A stretch of 64,000 nucleotides of DNA from Gordionus sp. m RMFG-2023 (lineage: Eukaryota; Nematomorpha; Gordioida; Chordodea; Parachordodidae). The stretch covers positions 26,708,508 to 26,772,507 of the forward strand of contig NC_088776.1 of NCBI RefSeq assembly GCF_954871325.1, given 5' to 3'. The position numbers and the translations under genes are program-made. Shown here one piece after another: positions 46,947 through 59,130 of the stretch; within the stretch, counting starts at the first letter, position 1, and each line of letters starts with the position of its first letter. Under the pieces are notes generated by a model. That model was not told the DNA's origin. It ran no database searches and worked only from the letters and a program-made list of their open reading frames with translations.

Positions 46947-49810
46947 ATGGAACATATTATTTTCGGTAAGTTACAAATAGCATCTCTCAATATAAATGGA
47001 ATAAAAAACCAATTAGTAGTATTGCTTAGAGACTTTACATATATGAAATTAGATATTGTAGGCATTCAAGAAACCCACTGCCCTGGAAATAATACTGCAG
47101 ACTTCAAAGATTATAAGCTTTTTTGTTCTGGTACCACCTCCAATAATTAGACTGGAATTGCATTCCTAATAAACACAAAAATACAAAAATCAATCATCAA
47201 ATTTGTACATATATCTGAAATGGTCTCCTCTATATGAATACTAAATTCAAACCTACAATAATCATTAACTTATATGCTCCACCTAGAAAAAAATGACAGA
47301 CTAAGTTTTATTGACACAATGACCACATTGATTAATTCTTTGCCATCAAGATATAATATAATAATATTAGGTGATCTTAATCTAAAAATTAGTAAAATTA
47401 CAGAGTATGCTAATATGAATATTATCGGAAATGCAACTTTACAACAATCCAATAGTGAAGATACTAGATCTTTGTAAAAACAAAAGCTTTAAAATTGAAA
47501 ATAATTTTTTTCACCATCGTGAGATAAACACTTATACTTTTGTAAGAGCTAATCAGAAATCCCAGATAGATTTTTTCATATCAAATATTCATGGGTGGTT
47601 TGATGATGTTATAGTATCTACTAATATTTTGTCAGATCACAGAATAGTAGTAGCCAAAATAACTATAAAAAATATATGGAGTTACCATAATGAGATTAGT
47701 CCAAATACTTCTTTTCATAGAACAAATTTCTTAAAACCCCTCCTTTCCAGAACAAATTAAAGCTCAATCGCATGATGATTTGCTTTATTTGATCAAATAC
47801 TCATCAGAAAAAAAGATAATTTTCTAAATATGTCCTCGAATGATTGATAAATGTTGGAATCTTTTCAAAAAAGATATTACAGATTCTTATAATAGGCTAC
47901 CTAATATAAATATCTATTCAAGAAGTGAATGGTTAACAAATGAAACAATAGTAAAAATTAGTCAACTTAGAGAAGGTAATAACTTGAATAAAGAATTATG
48001 GAAAGATGTACAAAAATTATTGAGGAGTGATAGAAGAAGATACATTGCAAAAAAAGCTTTTGAAATTGATAAAGATATGAAAGAAAATAGAATCAATGAT
48101 GCTTATAAAAAATTAAATTATTTTTGTAAACCGTACAGCTTTAAGAAACTTCCCTATTTAGTTCTAGCAAATGGAAAGCAAATCTTTGACCAAGAAGAAC
48201 AAATTGCACTATGGCTTGATTATTATATGATGGTCTTTGACTCAAGAAGAGCTATCCACCCAACAAACATTAATGAGCACTTAGTTCCGCCCCCGTCGGG
48301 TTTCTCCACGGATGAAATTGTAAAAGCAATTAAAAAATTGCGTAATAATAAAGCTCCCGGACTTGATAAAATAACAGCTGAACATCTTAAATTGCTCCTA
48401 GAACTTTTTATTATCTCTTTTTAATAAAATATGGGAAATCGGAAAAACCCCCGCAGAATGGAATATCTCTTTATTATGTAATTTCCCAAAAATAAAAGAC
48501 CCAAAAATTTTTAAAGATTATCGTGCGATTGCCCTCACATCTACTGTGTCTAAAATATTCATGGTTCTAATTAAAAACAAAATCATGTCATCTCTACCAA
48601 CCTTGCTTCTGAAATATAATTGTGCCTATAGACCTAAGAAAAATATACTAGAAATTCTATCACTAAAAATAATAATGCAAAAATGTTTCAAATATAAAAT
48701 TCCTGCCTACTTCACTTTCGTTGATTTCAGCAGAACTTTTGATAATGTTAATCATGATGCTTTATGGAAAACACTGTTGAAATGTGGGATTGAATCAAAT
48801 ATAATTCAAATATTAAAAAACCACTACACGAATCTTACCGGTTGTATCATAATCAACAATAAGACATCCCCTTCTTTTAGTATTAAAAAAGGTGTGAAAC
48901 AAGGATGTGTACTTTCACCTATTCTTTTTAATATCATAATGTATATAATTATAAATGAAGCTCGGGAGCTGCGAGTTTAATGGATCTGAGCTTAAATGCA
49001 AAATTACATCTAGAAAATAGGATAATATCATATGCAGATGACATCGCTATTGTGTCTTTAAGCATCAAAGAAACGGAAAATCTGTTATACCTGCTAGAAA
49101 ATTTAAGTCTAAAAATGGGTTTAAAAATAAATTTTAACAAAACAGTCATTCTTCCTTCCCCTAGTGCAGTCCAGAATCCAAATATCATAATTAGTGGTAA
49201 TATTATTAAGATAGTAGATAAAATTAAATACTTAGGCATATTGTTAGACAACAAAGGCTGCTGTAAAGAAGAATTGAAAATTAGAATACAAAAATCGAGA
49301 GGGGCGTTTTATAAATATATGAAAATTTGGAAAACGAAAGAGATTTCTGTATACACCAGATTAAGAATTTTCAATTCTATTATAATTCCTATATTACTAT
49401 TTGGCGGAGATTTATGGGAAATTAATAAAACAGAAAATAGAAGATTACAATCCTTCATAAATAACTGCCTCCATACTATAAATGGTATCTTCTACCCAAA
49501 AGTAATATCTAATAATAATTTATGGAGAATATCAAAACATATTCCAATTCATATTACATTAAAAAAACGCCGCATTCAATTCCTAGCTCACATTATAAGG
49601 AACTCAGATCAAAATCTAGTTCATGATGCTATTACATGACTCTACACTCATAATAGGAAAGAATACACAAAATATAAATCCTTATGGTATTATAAAACCA
49701 TAAAAGATATTATGGAACTAAATTTAAACATGAAACAATTTATCAAGTTAAATAACTGCAAAAATTCCATAAAGAAGCTTTTCAAAATCAAACACAAATA
49801 TTTTAAATAA
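46947..49810 (+). pseudogene. APE-type LINE ORF2 (copy 2), broken
   Basis: A near full-length non-LTR retrotransposon protein in pieces. N-terminal AP-endonuclease: KLQIASLNINGIKNQLVVLL, LDIVGIQETH (46950-47090), NIIILGDLNLKI (47360) and ILSDHRIVVAKI (47625-47660). Reverse transcriptase: NNKAPGLDKITAEHL (48345-48390), DYRAIALTSTVSKIF, FVDFSRTFDNVNHDALW (48718-48768), GVKQGCVLSPILFNI (48890-48935) and the active-site SYADDIAIVS (49029-49058). C-terminal region ILLFGGDLWEINKTENRRLQ and NGIFYPKVISNN (49390-49515). An in-frame TGA at 49637 precedes the tail LNNCKNSIKKLFKIKHKYFK, ending TAA at 49808-49810. Breaks also lie near 47148, 47235, 47450, 47760, 48420 and 48978. The clade is unresolved; RTE- or CR1-like by the C-terminal motif. 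Confidence 0.9.
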
Positions 49811-50250
49811 AAAAATCTAGGCTTATTTTTATAATGAACATGTATTTTCCAGCAGGACATCAGGACAAACCAAAATGAAATTGGTATGCTTAATTTTTTT
49901 TTTTTAGCATGAATTTTACATTATTAATTATAAAAAAAATTAAATTTAAAATCAGCCTCAACCCACCTTTAAAGTAATTAACTTATACTGCATTTCTTGG
50001 GCATAGGCTCTTTTTTTGCCCCGCTCTTTTTCTTAAAGCCTATGGATGTCTGTAACCTTTTTCGAAATGTTACGCATACAAGTACGTACGGCTTGCCCAC
50101 AAATGTGTAGGGGCTCCTCATATTTTATTTTCTTTAACTTTCTCCCAAATTAACTTATGTTCCAATTAGATGGAAATGAGGAATACCTAGCGTAGCTCTG
50201 ATGTTTATTCAACGCCAGAGGGCATATGCCCTATATATCACAGATAAGGA
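49811..50250 (+). repeat. 3' UTR of LINE copy 2
   Basis: Contains the conserved tail (49965-50245): 'acccacctttaaagtaatt', 'gcataggctctttt', 'agtacgtacggcttgcccaca', 'gatggaaatgagga', 'cgtagctctg' and 'cgccagagggcatatg'. It ends near 'aaggagaatgaaaaaaaaa', perhaps the A-rich 3' terminus. Confidence 0.78.
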
Positions 50251-53019
50251 GAATGAAAAAAAAATGTACTAAAAAATTTCAGAAAGTAAATTATATTTTG
50301 CCAATTACACCCTAGCTCTTTATTTATATAAAGAGACTTCCTTTTACATTGGTATATTAATTTACCTATTCCTTATATTATAAAAAGATATTTAACATAT
50401 AAAATATGGTTATACATTTAGGAAACAAATTAATTGCAATTTGGCCTCTTGGGATCAAAAATCAACTCAACAATTTGAAGAAAAAATACCAGTCATTCTG
50501 GTGAATTTAAAGTTAATTATACCAAATTATATTTATAAATCTAGCTTATTAAATCATAAACATTAAAATCTTCTCCTTGATTAATAAGAATGATAAACTT
50601 ATGTTGACTTCATTATTGAAGAAATCAAATTATATAATGTTATTATATAAAAAAAAATTGAAATAATAAATTGTCATGATAGCTAGTGGTTTGGGCTAAG
50701 CGTCAAGTTTTGATAACTTGAGAAATTATTAATTTTATAAAGAAATAACAATATTTACATTAGGCCTAATTTTTTTATTAGATTCAGTTCATTTTAAGTA
50801 AAAAAAATTTTTTGGATGATTAAGATTAAAAATTAACCAATTTTATTATTATTTAGACAAATATATTATAACCAGAGTTTGGAATTATTGAAAATTTATA
50901 TTATATTTATTTAAAAAAACTCTTTTGCTTTAGAACATTAGTTTGTAATTACAATTGACAATTTTTAGCTTGTAAAGTTACTTAATTTAAATTCTTTAGT
51001 AAATATATTATAATTGAATAAATAATCTCAAAAATATGGAATAGTTAATAAAAATAGGTATTTATAATATTTGCCAATTTGTCTTAGAACCTAAAAATTA
51101 TAAAAAATTTGAAAACAATTAAAATTAAGCCAATTGTCTATAATTTGGTGTGTGCCAGATCCATGATAACTGGAGAACTTATACTTAACAGTTTGAGATA
51201 TTTATTTTAAAGAATGTAACTAAATATGAGTCAATTCAGTGACATTTTTATCATGAAACCTTTATTGCTAATTGATTTTATAACAAAACTTACCTTGAAT
51301 ACTATTTCACAAGGACTATATTGCGACTTTTTTTATAGCAAAACCCTTATTGCACACTCTTTTTAAAGAATACATAAAAGTGAAGCTTATATTATGAAAC
51401 CCAAATTGAATAGACAAAGCAAAAGCTATTTCACAAAATTATTACTGCAAAGTCACAAACGATATCACAAAAGCAATACTATTTTTAACACCATATTAAT
51501 TAAATAATATTTTTTTGAAAGATTGATTCTAAGATGGACCTTTTAATTTTTTTTTATCATTTATATAATGGTTCTTGAGCTTGATGATTTTGAAAATTTT
51601 TTATGAATATAATTTTTTTATTACACCCTGTCTTCTGCTTTACCATCAAATCTCAAAGAATTGTTCACTAAGAACTACTGCTATATTGATATTAAATATC
51701 AGCATCGGATTGGTACCCAATATTGATCTTTAAAAAAAATAACAGTGTATTATAAAATAAAAATGTTTAATGTTTTTTTTACAATTTTTAATGATAGAAG
51801 AAGCAGCTATTGAACATGGAACCAATGGTATTTTAGCTGAACTCAAACTAGGGGGGGGGTACAAGGGTTCTAGACAGAATTGTTAAAGTAATGCCATTTA
51901 TATATCTAGATTCACACTTATAAAATTATTGTTATGTTACTATTTCTGAGGTATCTTTATTGGTTTTTAGATACATTTTAAGATATTTTTATTTATAAAA
52001 ATATTTGAGTATAAATTTTATCTCATATGGCCATATAATTTAAATAATATATTAAAAAATATTAAGACAAATATAATAAAAAAGAATAGTAAATAAATAT
52101 TATTTTTTACCTATTTAAATCTATAGATATCAGTTCAAGATTGCTTAGGATATTTTTTATCATGTAAAGGAATATATAAATACTTTCTTAGCCATGATGC
52201 CCATTAATTATAAACAATACTGATACAAAATATACTAAGCAAATAAATTTATTTAGAATTATTTAAAATAATTTTATAGATATTCCACTAACTTTTAAAA
52301 AATAGATTATAAGTTTATTGTAAAAATTTTTTTATAAAATAAACGCTCGATTTAAATGAGAATTCGTTTGTAATAAGGGTATTGACATTTTTTATATGGT
52401 GTTGTGTTGGTGAACCTGTATCTAGATACGTTTTTAGACGCCGTATCTATATCTCGATCCATCGCTGTAAAAGATCAAAGCCTTGTGGCAGAAGTATATT
52501 TTTTTCAAAATTGAACTATCCTTTAAGTTTACACCTCGATCGAGACTAAAATAATAGTTTTCACTTAGAATTGTGGTTTAGCCTTTTGAGAGTTGACTCA
52601 AAGTTAAAAATGGATCCATTTATCACCATTACTGTTAATTGTGAAATGCTCTCAATACCTTAAATAAAGCAGAAGCAACGGCAACTTATAAAAATATTAA
52701 TAAATAGAATTTTTTGCTTCGCTATCTTCTATGTTGGTTATAAAAAAATATGAAAAAGATATTTGACTATAAAAATTTTAATAACAATATAGGAGTTAAT
52801 GGATTCAAATTTAACTTTTTTCAAATTGGCGGGGGTGGGGCCCAATCCCTTTAAATTCTTTACACCCTGAGAAATTTTATTAACATGAATAATACATTAA
52901 GGTTTGATAGCTGGTAGTAGTATTGTTAATTTAAATTATGGAAGTATTATAATTAAAAACGCGTAATAATGTGAAAATATTTAGACGAATTTTTTTTAGT
53001 AAGGTAGATATAAGTTTAT
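50251..53019. other. Unassigned AT-rich stretch
   Basis: At 50406-50500 a plus-strand frame MVIHLGNKLIAIW...GIKNQLNNLKKKYQ resembles the LINE endonuclease start (KLQIASLNINGIKNQL), so it may be another worn LINE 5' end. At 51680-51735 'gatattaaatatcagcatcgg' resembles the element start at 63640. Otherwise nothing recognisable. Confidence 0.35.
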
Positions 53020-53027
53020 GATGGGAG

Positions 53028-53353
53028 CAATGACATATAATAATACCTAAACTGACGATGCATTCATTAAAAGTGTACATCAGTGAAAACAGCTGGGGAC
53101 GCCATTTTGGTTACCCATATCATTAAAAATTTACGAGAGGCCAATTTATTCCTATGTCTGACACAAACTTTATTAAAGAATTGCCTGATCATCGAGATAA
53201 TAAGGAAGCTAGTTATTAATTTAATAGTAGCTTTTAACATGAGAATAATTACTATATGAGTTACAAAAATGATGGTCCAGCTGATGTGTATTCAACGAAG
53301 CTTTCAAATGCATTATTATGAATGCATCATCAGGGTATTATTATATGTCATTG
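53028..53353. mobile_element. Small palindromic hAT-like MITE
   Basis: Left end caatgacatataataatacc, right end in reverse caatgacatataataatacc: 20 bases identical. Further pairing includes 'gatgcattcat' and 'cagctgg'. Flanks gatgggag (53020-53027) and gaggggag (53354-53361), 7 of 8. Length 326 bp, no gene. The 8-bp duplication favours the hAT superfamily, though the ends lack the usual CAGTG. Confidence 0.78.
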
Positions 53354-53569
53354 GAGGGGAGTTATCTTTCAGTGAATATCCTGTCGCATTGTTATTAAAT
53401 TGCTGCTAGGCTTAGCAGAAAACTCAGCAATGTTTGAACTGAAAAAAACGACCTTATACCCGAGCCACTCATTTAGCCATAGATCAGACCCGACCCAATG
53501 TGCCTTATTAGCCGACCTATGGTTTCAACTTGCTGGGTCAACAAAATATATAGAAAATTAAAGTAGTGT

Positions 53570-55215
53570 GATTTAATCCAGGTTTTTAGTTTTTAATATT
53601 AGAAAGATGTTCTAAAATCTTTGGTCTAGTAATATATTGGCATTACCATTATATTTTATTCCACAAGGAAAAAAGGAAATTTTTTAAAACTTTGTTTAAA
53701 GCCTAGTTAAAAGTTTTTGATGCTAGAAAGATGTTCTAAACCTATGGGATAATTAATTAATTGTCACGGCCATTATATTTTATTCAACGAGGAAAAATAA
53801 TTATGGAATTTTGTTTTAAGCCTAGTTAAATGATTTTGATACTAAATAGATGTTTTAAAACCTATGGGTCTTGTAATAAATTGACAATGCCATTTTATTT
53901 TACACCACGAGAAAAAAAAATTAAGGAAAATTTTGTTTTTAGCTTAGTTAGTTTTTGACAGTAAAAAGTTGTTCTAAAACCTCTGGTCTAGTAATAAATT
54001 GTCACTGCATTAAATTTTAGTCCCCGAGGAAAAAGTATGAAAATTGTTTTTGATACTAGAAAGATGTTCGCAAACCTTTAGGTCTAATAATAAATTGGCA
54101 CCATTACTATATTTTATTCCAAGACGGAAAAAATTATGAAAAATTATAAAACTTTGCTTTAAGCCTAGTTAAATATTTTTGATACCAAAAAGATGTTCTA
54201 AAACCTCTGGGTCTAGTAAAATATCGTCACTGTCTTTATATTATACTCCACGAATAAAAAATAAATATAAAAATTTTTTTAAAAATTTGTTTACTAAAGA
54301 AATGTTCTAAAACCTCTGGTTTTAGTAATAAATTGGCATGTATTATATTTTATTCCACAAGTAAAAAAAAATAATGAAAATTTTTTAAAACTGTTTTAAT
54401 CCTGGTTAAAAGTTTTTGATACTGGAAAGATGTTCCTTGGGTCTAGTAATAAATTGGCACTACATTATATTTTACCCCCCCCCCTACCCCATGTAGAAAA
54501 TAAATATGAAAATTAAAAAAAAAATTTTTTAAGCCAGTTAAAAGTTTGATATTAAGAAGATGTTCCACTGGGTTTAGCAATAAATTAACATTGCCATTAT
54601 ATTTTATTCCACGAGAAAAAAATTATGAAAATTTTTTAAAACGGTTTTAAGCCTAGTTAAAAATTTTTGATACTTAGAAAGATGTTATAACATTTAGGTT
54701 CATAAAGAAATTTCTAGTGTCAATATTTTTTAACCCACGCGTAAAATGAAAAAATAAAAAAAATTATATATTTATGTCTTGTCCTGAGCCTAGTAATAGA
54801 TTCAAGATATTAGAAAGAAGCTCGAAAACCACTAGGGCTAGTATTAAATTCACTGCTATTCTATTTCAGAAAATTTCCAAAAACTTTGTTATGAGGTAGT
54901 TAAAGGTTATTGATTCTAGAAATATCTTCTAAAACCTTTGGTTTCATAGTGAGATTTCTATTGCGTTAAATTAAGAAATATTAAAAAAAAAATATATTTA
55001 TGTTTGAGCCCAGTAGAAAGTTTGGGTCAAAAGTTGTCACTGTTATTCTATTTTAATCCACGAGTTAAATAAAAATTTGAAAAAATTTTACAAACTTTGT
55101 TTCAAGCTTAGTAAAAAGTATTAGATATTAGAATAAAATTCTAAAACTCTAGTATCTAGTATAAATTAATACTGCTATTATTTTTTATTCTTTTTTTTTA
55201 AAAAATTTTTGGTAT
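53570..55215. repeat. Minisatellite, unit about 128 bp
   Basis: Roughly 13 diverged tandem units. The consensus contains 'aaacctctgggtctagtaataaattggcac', 'ttatattttattccacgagg', 'aaaactttgttttaagcctagttaaaag' and 'tttttgatactagaaagatgttct'. Units lose similarity towards 55200. No coding frame. Confidence 0.85.
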
Positions 55216-55844
55216 TAGAAATGAGTGATATACGATTTATAGGAGATTGGTAATGAAAAGACTGGAGAAGTTGCTCAGTGGATCCTACATTAAAATTTAA
55301 GACGGTATATAAATTTATTCTAGAATAAATCTTTAAATGTCAATCTATATGCAAAAATATTTTGAAATATTTAATGATTATAAATTTTTTATATCAAATT
55401 TGGAAAATGTTTGTAAGACAAATAATTTTTAGCAAATTTTGAAAACTATCTTAATTTGTGATTTTTACAAACATTTATGATGTCTTGATATTATTTAAAA
55501 CATGATTAGTAAAGCGAGTGTTACTGGAGCTTGCTAAACCCCAAAATACTTTCTACCACTAATTAAATTATAATTCAAATTTATATTTTATCTTTGATAA
55601 TTGTGTAGATAACTTATCCGAGATTACTTAATATAATAAAAAATTACAAATAACTTATAATATCTGTCCTAAATGTTTAATAAATTTTTGAAATTTTATT
55701 TTGATTATTTATATTTTGTTAACATTTTATTGTAATTCAATAATAAATTTAAATATTTTGCTTCATTATAAGGCTGGTCTGTTTTATGAAACCGCATTAG
55801 ATTGTTTGACTTACAAATTTATATTGGGCAATCAAGCTTGAACG
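55216..55844. other. AT-rich stretch, nothing recognised
   Basis: No gene, terminal repeat or tandem array was identified. Confidence 0.4.
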
Positions 55845-56440
55845 TTTGACGAATAGCTTGTATATAAATATAGATCGACCAATATTTATTTTAAAACGTG
55901 TTTAATTTATTTTATCTAAAATGCATCCCACAACTGCCAAAAGCATAATATTCTTGCTTAAGAATATTATCGCAGATCAATGCCAAAACAAATGAAAAAA
56001 AAGTTACACGGATTACCAGGTTATGCAGATCCCAGATCCAAATCATTTAACAACTCTACAAAATCAAAATTTTGCGCACATATATTTTACCTAAAAATGC
56101 AAAGCTATTTAAATATTCAGGCAAAAATATCGAAAGAATTTTAAGTTATAACGTTTTTAAAATGACTGGTGTCTGCATAGTCCCACCTGTTCAACGAAGG
56201 GTTAAAATTAGTTATTATCATTTTCGAAAAGAAAAAGGTGAGAGGAGTTCATAAATATAAAATTTTTAACTCCTAATTAGTAGCATCTCTTAAAACTAAA
56301 TGTTTTTAAAATTTTGTCTGATATTATTCTAATTTTATGCTTTCTTCAATTTTGGGATGTATATTAGATGATTTAAACACTTATAAATATTAATCGATCT
56401 ATATTTATATACAAGCTATAATGTTTATCGTTACATTTTA
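55845..56440. repeat. Inverted-repeat unit enclosing short open frames
   Basis: 'atagcttgtatataaatatagatcg' at 55853-55877 recurs inverted at 56393-56417 with extended similarity on both sides (to about 55925 and 56360). Between them are two plus-strand frames: MPKQMKKKLHGLPGYADPRS (55981 onward) and a frame reading YILPKNAKLFKYSGKNIERI with CIVPPVQRRVKISYYHF (to 56254). I recognise neither. It may be a small element or an unrecognised gene. Confidence 0.4.
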
Positions 56441-56870
56441 CGCATGTAGTTAAAAAGTAAAGGCATTAGTAATTTCTTACTAAAATGATAAGATAGGCGT
56501 GACTCAATTAGGACAAATTCGAAACTATAAATACTAGCAGGCGCGTACGCAGGAATTTGGTATGGGTAGGAGGGGGGATAATAATTAATGTGAATTATAA
56601 AAAAATTATATGTATAAACCGGCAAACTATAAAATAAATGTGAATTAAAAAATATTAAACGGATATAACTGGCAGTATATGAAACTATAAAAGAAATGTG
56701 AATTATAAAATATAAAGTGAATATAACCACTATAAGAATCACTTAAATGACCCAAAATAAAAATTTGAATTTTTTGAGCCTTTAAAATTTATATATAAAG
56801 TATAAAAAATTTTCTTAAAAATAATTGTATTTTGTATGTTATATATTTACAATGTAAAATCCAATCTTCG

Positions 56871-58180
56871 TTAGGATTGTGCTAATTTTTCAATTATCTC
56901 TTCCTTGCTTGTCAAATGCTTATGAATATTCAAAAGATCCAAACCTTTCAATCTACTTTCAGAGGATGTACTTTTTGGAATGTTTTTCAGAGACCTCCGA
57001 ATTTTAATTTTTTTAAATATACCCGGAATGGGCCCGAATTTTTTTTTAAAAAACACACGGGCCGGGCCTAAGATTTTTTAAAAAAATATCCAGGCCCGTC
57101 TGTATATTTTAAAACAGCCTATATTTGAAATCGTTATTATTAGCTATAAAATTCAAAAATAAATATAATTTATTTTTAAAAAATCCGGGCCGGGCATAAA
57201 AATTTTATTTTAAAAACAGCCGGTCCGGGTCTGAAATTTTTTAAAAAAAACTCGGGCCGGGCCGTAAAATATTTTTAAAAAAATCCGGGCCGTGCCCTGA
57301 AATTACCTCTACATGGCTCTGTTATTCTTCTTTAAAAAGAGAATGTTCTTTAATTAGTTTATTAATGGGAAGAGTTGCTAAGATATATAAACCCTTTTAA
57401 TATAATCTAAAATGTGTTTGAAATAATGCAGAGCATCCATAACATTTTTTGGGACTATATCATCCATAGCATTTTTTGGGATTATATCATCCATAGTTAA
57501 TCATATAAACATAGTTATTCAACTAATAAGGCATCATAAGATACTTTAACATCTTGATGATAAAAATCTAACAAATATTTTTTTCTATCACCATCTGAAA
57601 AAGATTGCAAAGACTTTTGTGTAATATTTTCAGATTGGTAAGTCTTGCATGATGAATTAAAAACCATTCATTTATTTAGGTTATAAATATATTTAAGATA
57701 TACTCTTCTACTGATCCTATATTAATGTTTTAACGATGAGCTTGCCTTGCTGCAAGTAGAGGGAGACAAATATTAAACACGTATAACTCTGCTTTTGACT
57801 CAACAATAATTTATAAAATATGAAATTTACATCAACATTAGCCCTAATATCCTTGAGTTCTAATTAAATGCTCTCCGCTATTCTCATCTTCTTAATCAAA
57901 TCAAGGTCATGTTTTGGGAAAGTAATACATAAAATAGTTGTATAATTAAATAATATATTCTAATGAGAAAAAAATTTGGAATTAGCATTGAATCCAATAA
58001 TTTTTTTGCTTCTGAGGAAATATTTCTTTCAGACCATTGTGATATTTCAGTAATAGCAAATAATCGGCTCTTCCAACTCCATAAAAGCTGTCACTGCTTG
58101 ATGGCGGAGAGTCTATCTCGACAAGGTTGCAATTTTTTTCTCCCTGTTGGACAAGAAGTTTCAGAAATAATTATTATTTG
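56871..58180 (-). pseudogene. hAT-B transposase remnant
   Basis: The minus strand gives ETSCPTGRKKLQPCRDRLSA (58165-58100), QWSERNISSEAKKLLDSML (58040-57985) and, after much decay and a GGCC-rich insertion, RSLKNIPKSTSSESRLKGLD and LLNIHKHLTSKEEIIEKLAQ (57000-56874), the C-terminal hAT signature (SESRLxGLALLNIH). Many stops. Confidence 0.72.
57000..57300. repeat. GGCC-rich direct repeats inside hAT-B
   Basis: Units such as 'ccgggccgggcctaaaa' alternate with 'ttttttaaaaaaa' at a spacing near 30 bp. The same block, longer and duplicated, is found in hAT-A, so it was present before the two copies separated. Confidence 0.7.
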
Positions 58181-58839
58181 ACTAGAAATTTGAAAATGGT
58201 AGATAAATATTACGCGACTAAAAATTTGAAAATAAAGTAAATATTACCCTGGAAAACTTGAAATCGAAAGTAGATAAATGTGATAATAAATGTAATTAAA
58301 TATATATTTAATATGAGATAGGAATAAATATTAACAAATATAAATTAATATAAACAATAATATTTTTGAAAAATATATCCGGCATCTGCATTTTTTGGCT
58401 TCCGCTGCGTACGCGCCTGAATTCTAGACTTTTTTTATTATTGATTTCCTTTAAAAGAAAATTGTTGATGCAAATTTAACTAGAAGATGCGCCATAGTTC
58501 AAAAATAATTATATTTATTCGCTTAAAAATTATATTTCTTTTAATATTTTGAGTCCATACAATATGTATTGATTTTTTTCCAAATAAATTTGCTTCATAG
58601 AAGGAAAAAAGTAAAAATTAAAAGAAGTGTTAGGATTCTAGAATATCGTATGTAATTGGGAAATTAATTTTTGGAAGTATAAGTGGTAATATTGTATTGT
58701 ATGGATAAATCATCAACAAAAAATAATACTATATCATACTGACCAGGCAAATTTTTTTTATTTAATCATCTTTATTTCAGATTCTATTAACCTTAAATCT
58801 CAATATTGATAGCAATCATAAAGACTTACACTAAAGAAT

Positions 58840-59130
58840 TTAAACTTAAAATCAGCCACCACCCACCTTTAAAGTAATTAACTTATTCTACAGTTCTTGG
58901 GCATAGGCTCTTTTTCTTAAAGCCTATGGACGTCTGTAACAATATTCGAAATGTTGCCCATACAATACGTGCGGCTTGCCCACACACGTGTAGAAGGCTC
59001 CTCATATTTTTTTTAACTTTAAACCCCAATTAACTTATGTTCCAATTAGATAAAAATAAGGAAAACCTAGCGTAGCTCTGTTGTTTATTCAACGTCAGAG
59101 GGCATATGCGTTATATATCACGGATCACGG
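58840..59130 (+). repeat. Solo LINE 3' tail (copy 3)
   Basis: Starts at 'aacttaaaatcagccaccaccc' and carries the same 3' UTR block as the other two copies, ending near 'ggcatatgcg...atcacggatcacgg'. No coding sequence precedes it, as expected for a severely 5'-truncated LINE insertion. Confidence 0.82.

Larger units (their letters stand above)
56538..58419 (-). mobile_element. hAT-B, second member of the hAT-A family
   Basis: Left end caggcgcgtacgcaggaatt, right end in reverse caggcgcgtacgcagcgg. Flanks aatactag (56530-56537) and aattctag (58420-58427), 7 of 8. It is colinear with hAT-A but without the MULE-2 insertion, and the GGCC-rich block at 57000-57300 is shorter than its counterpart. 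Confidence 0.87.
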
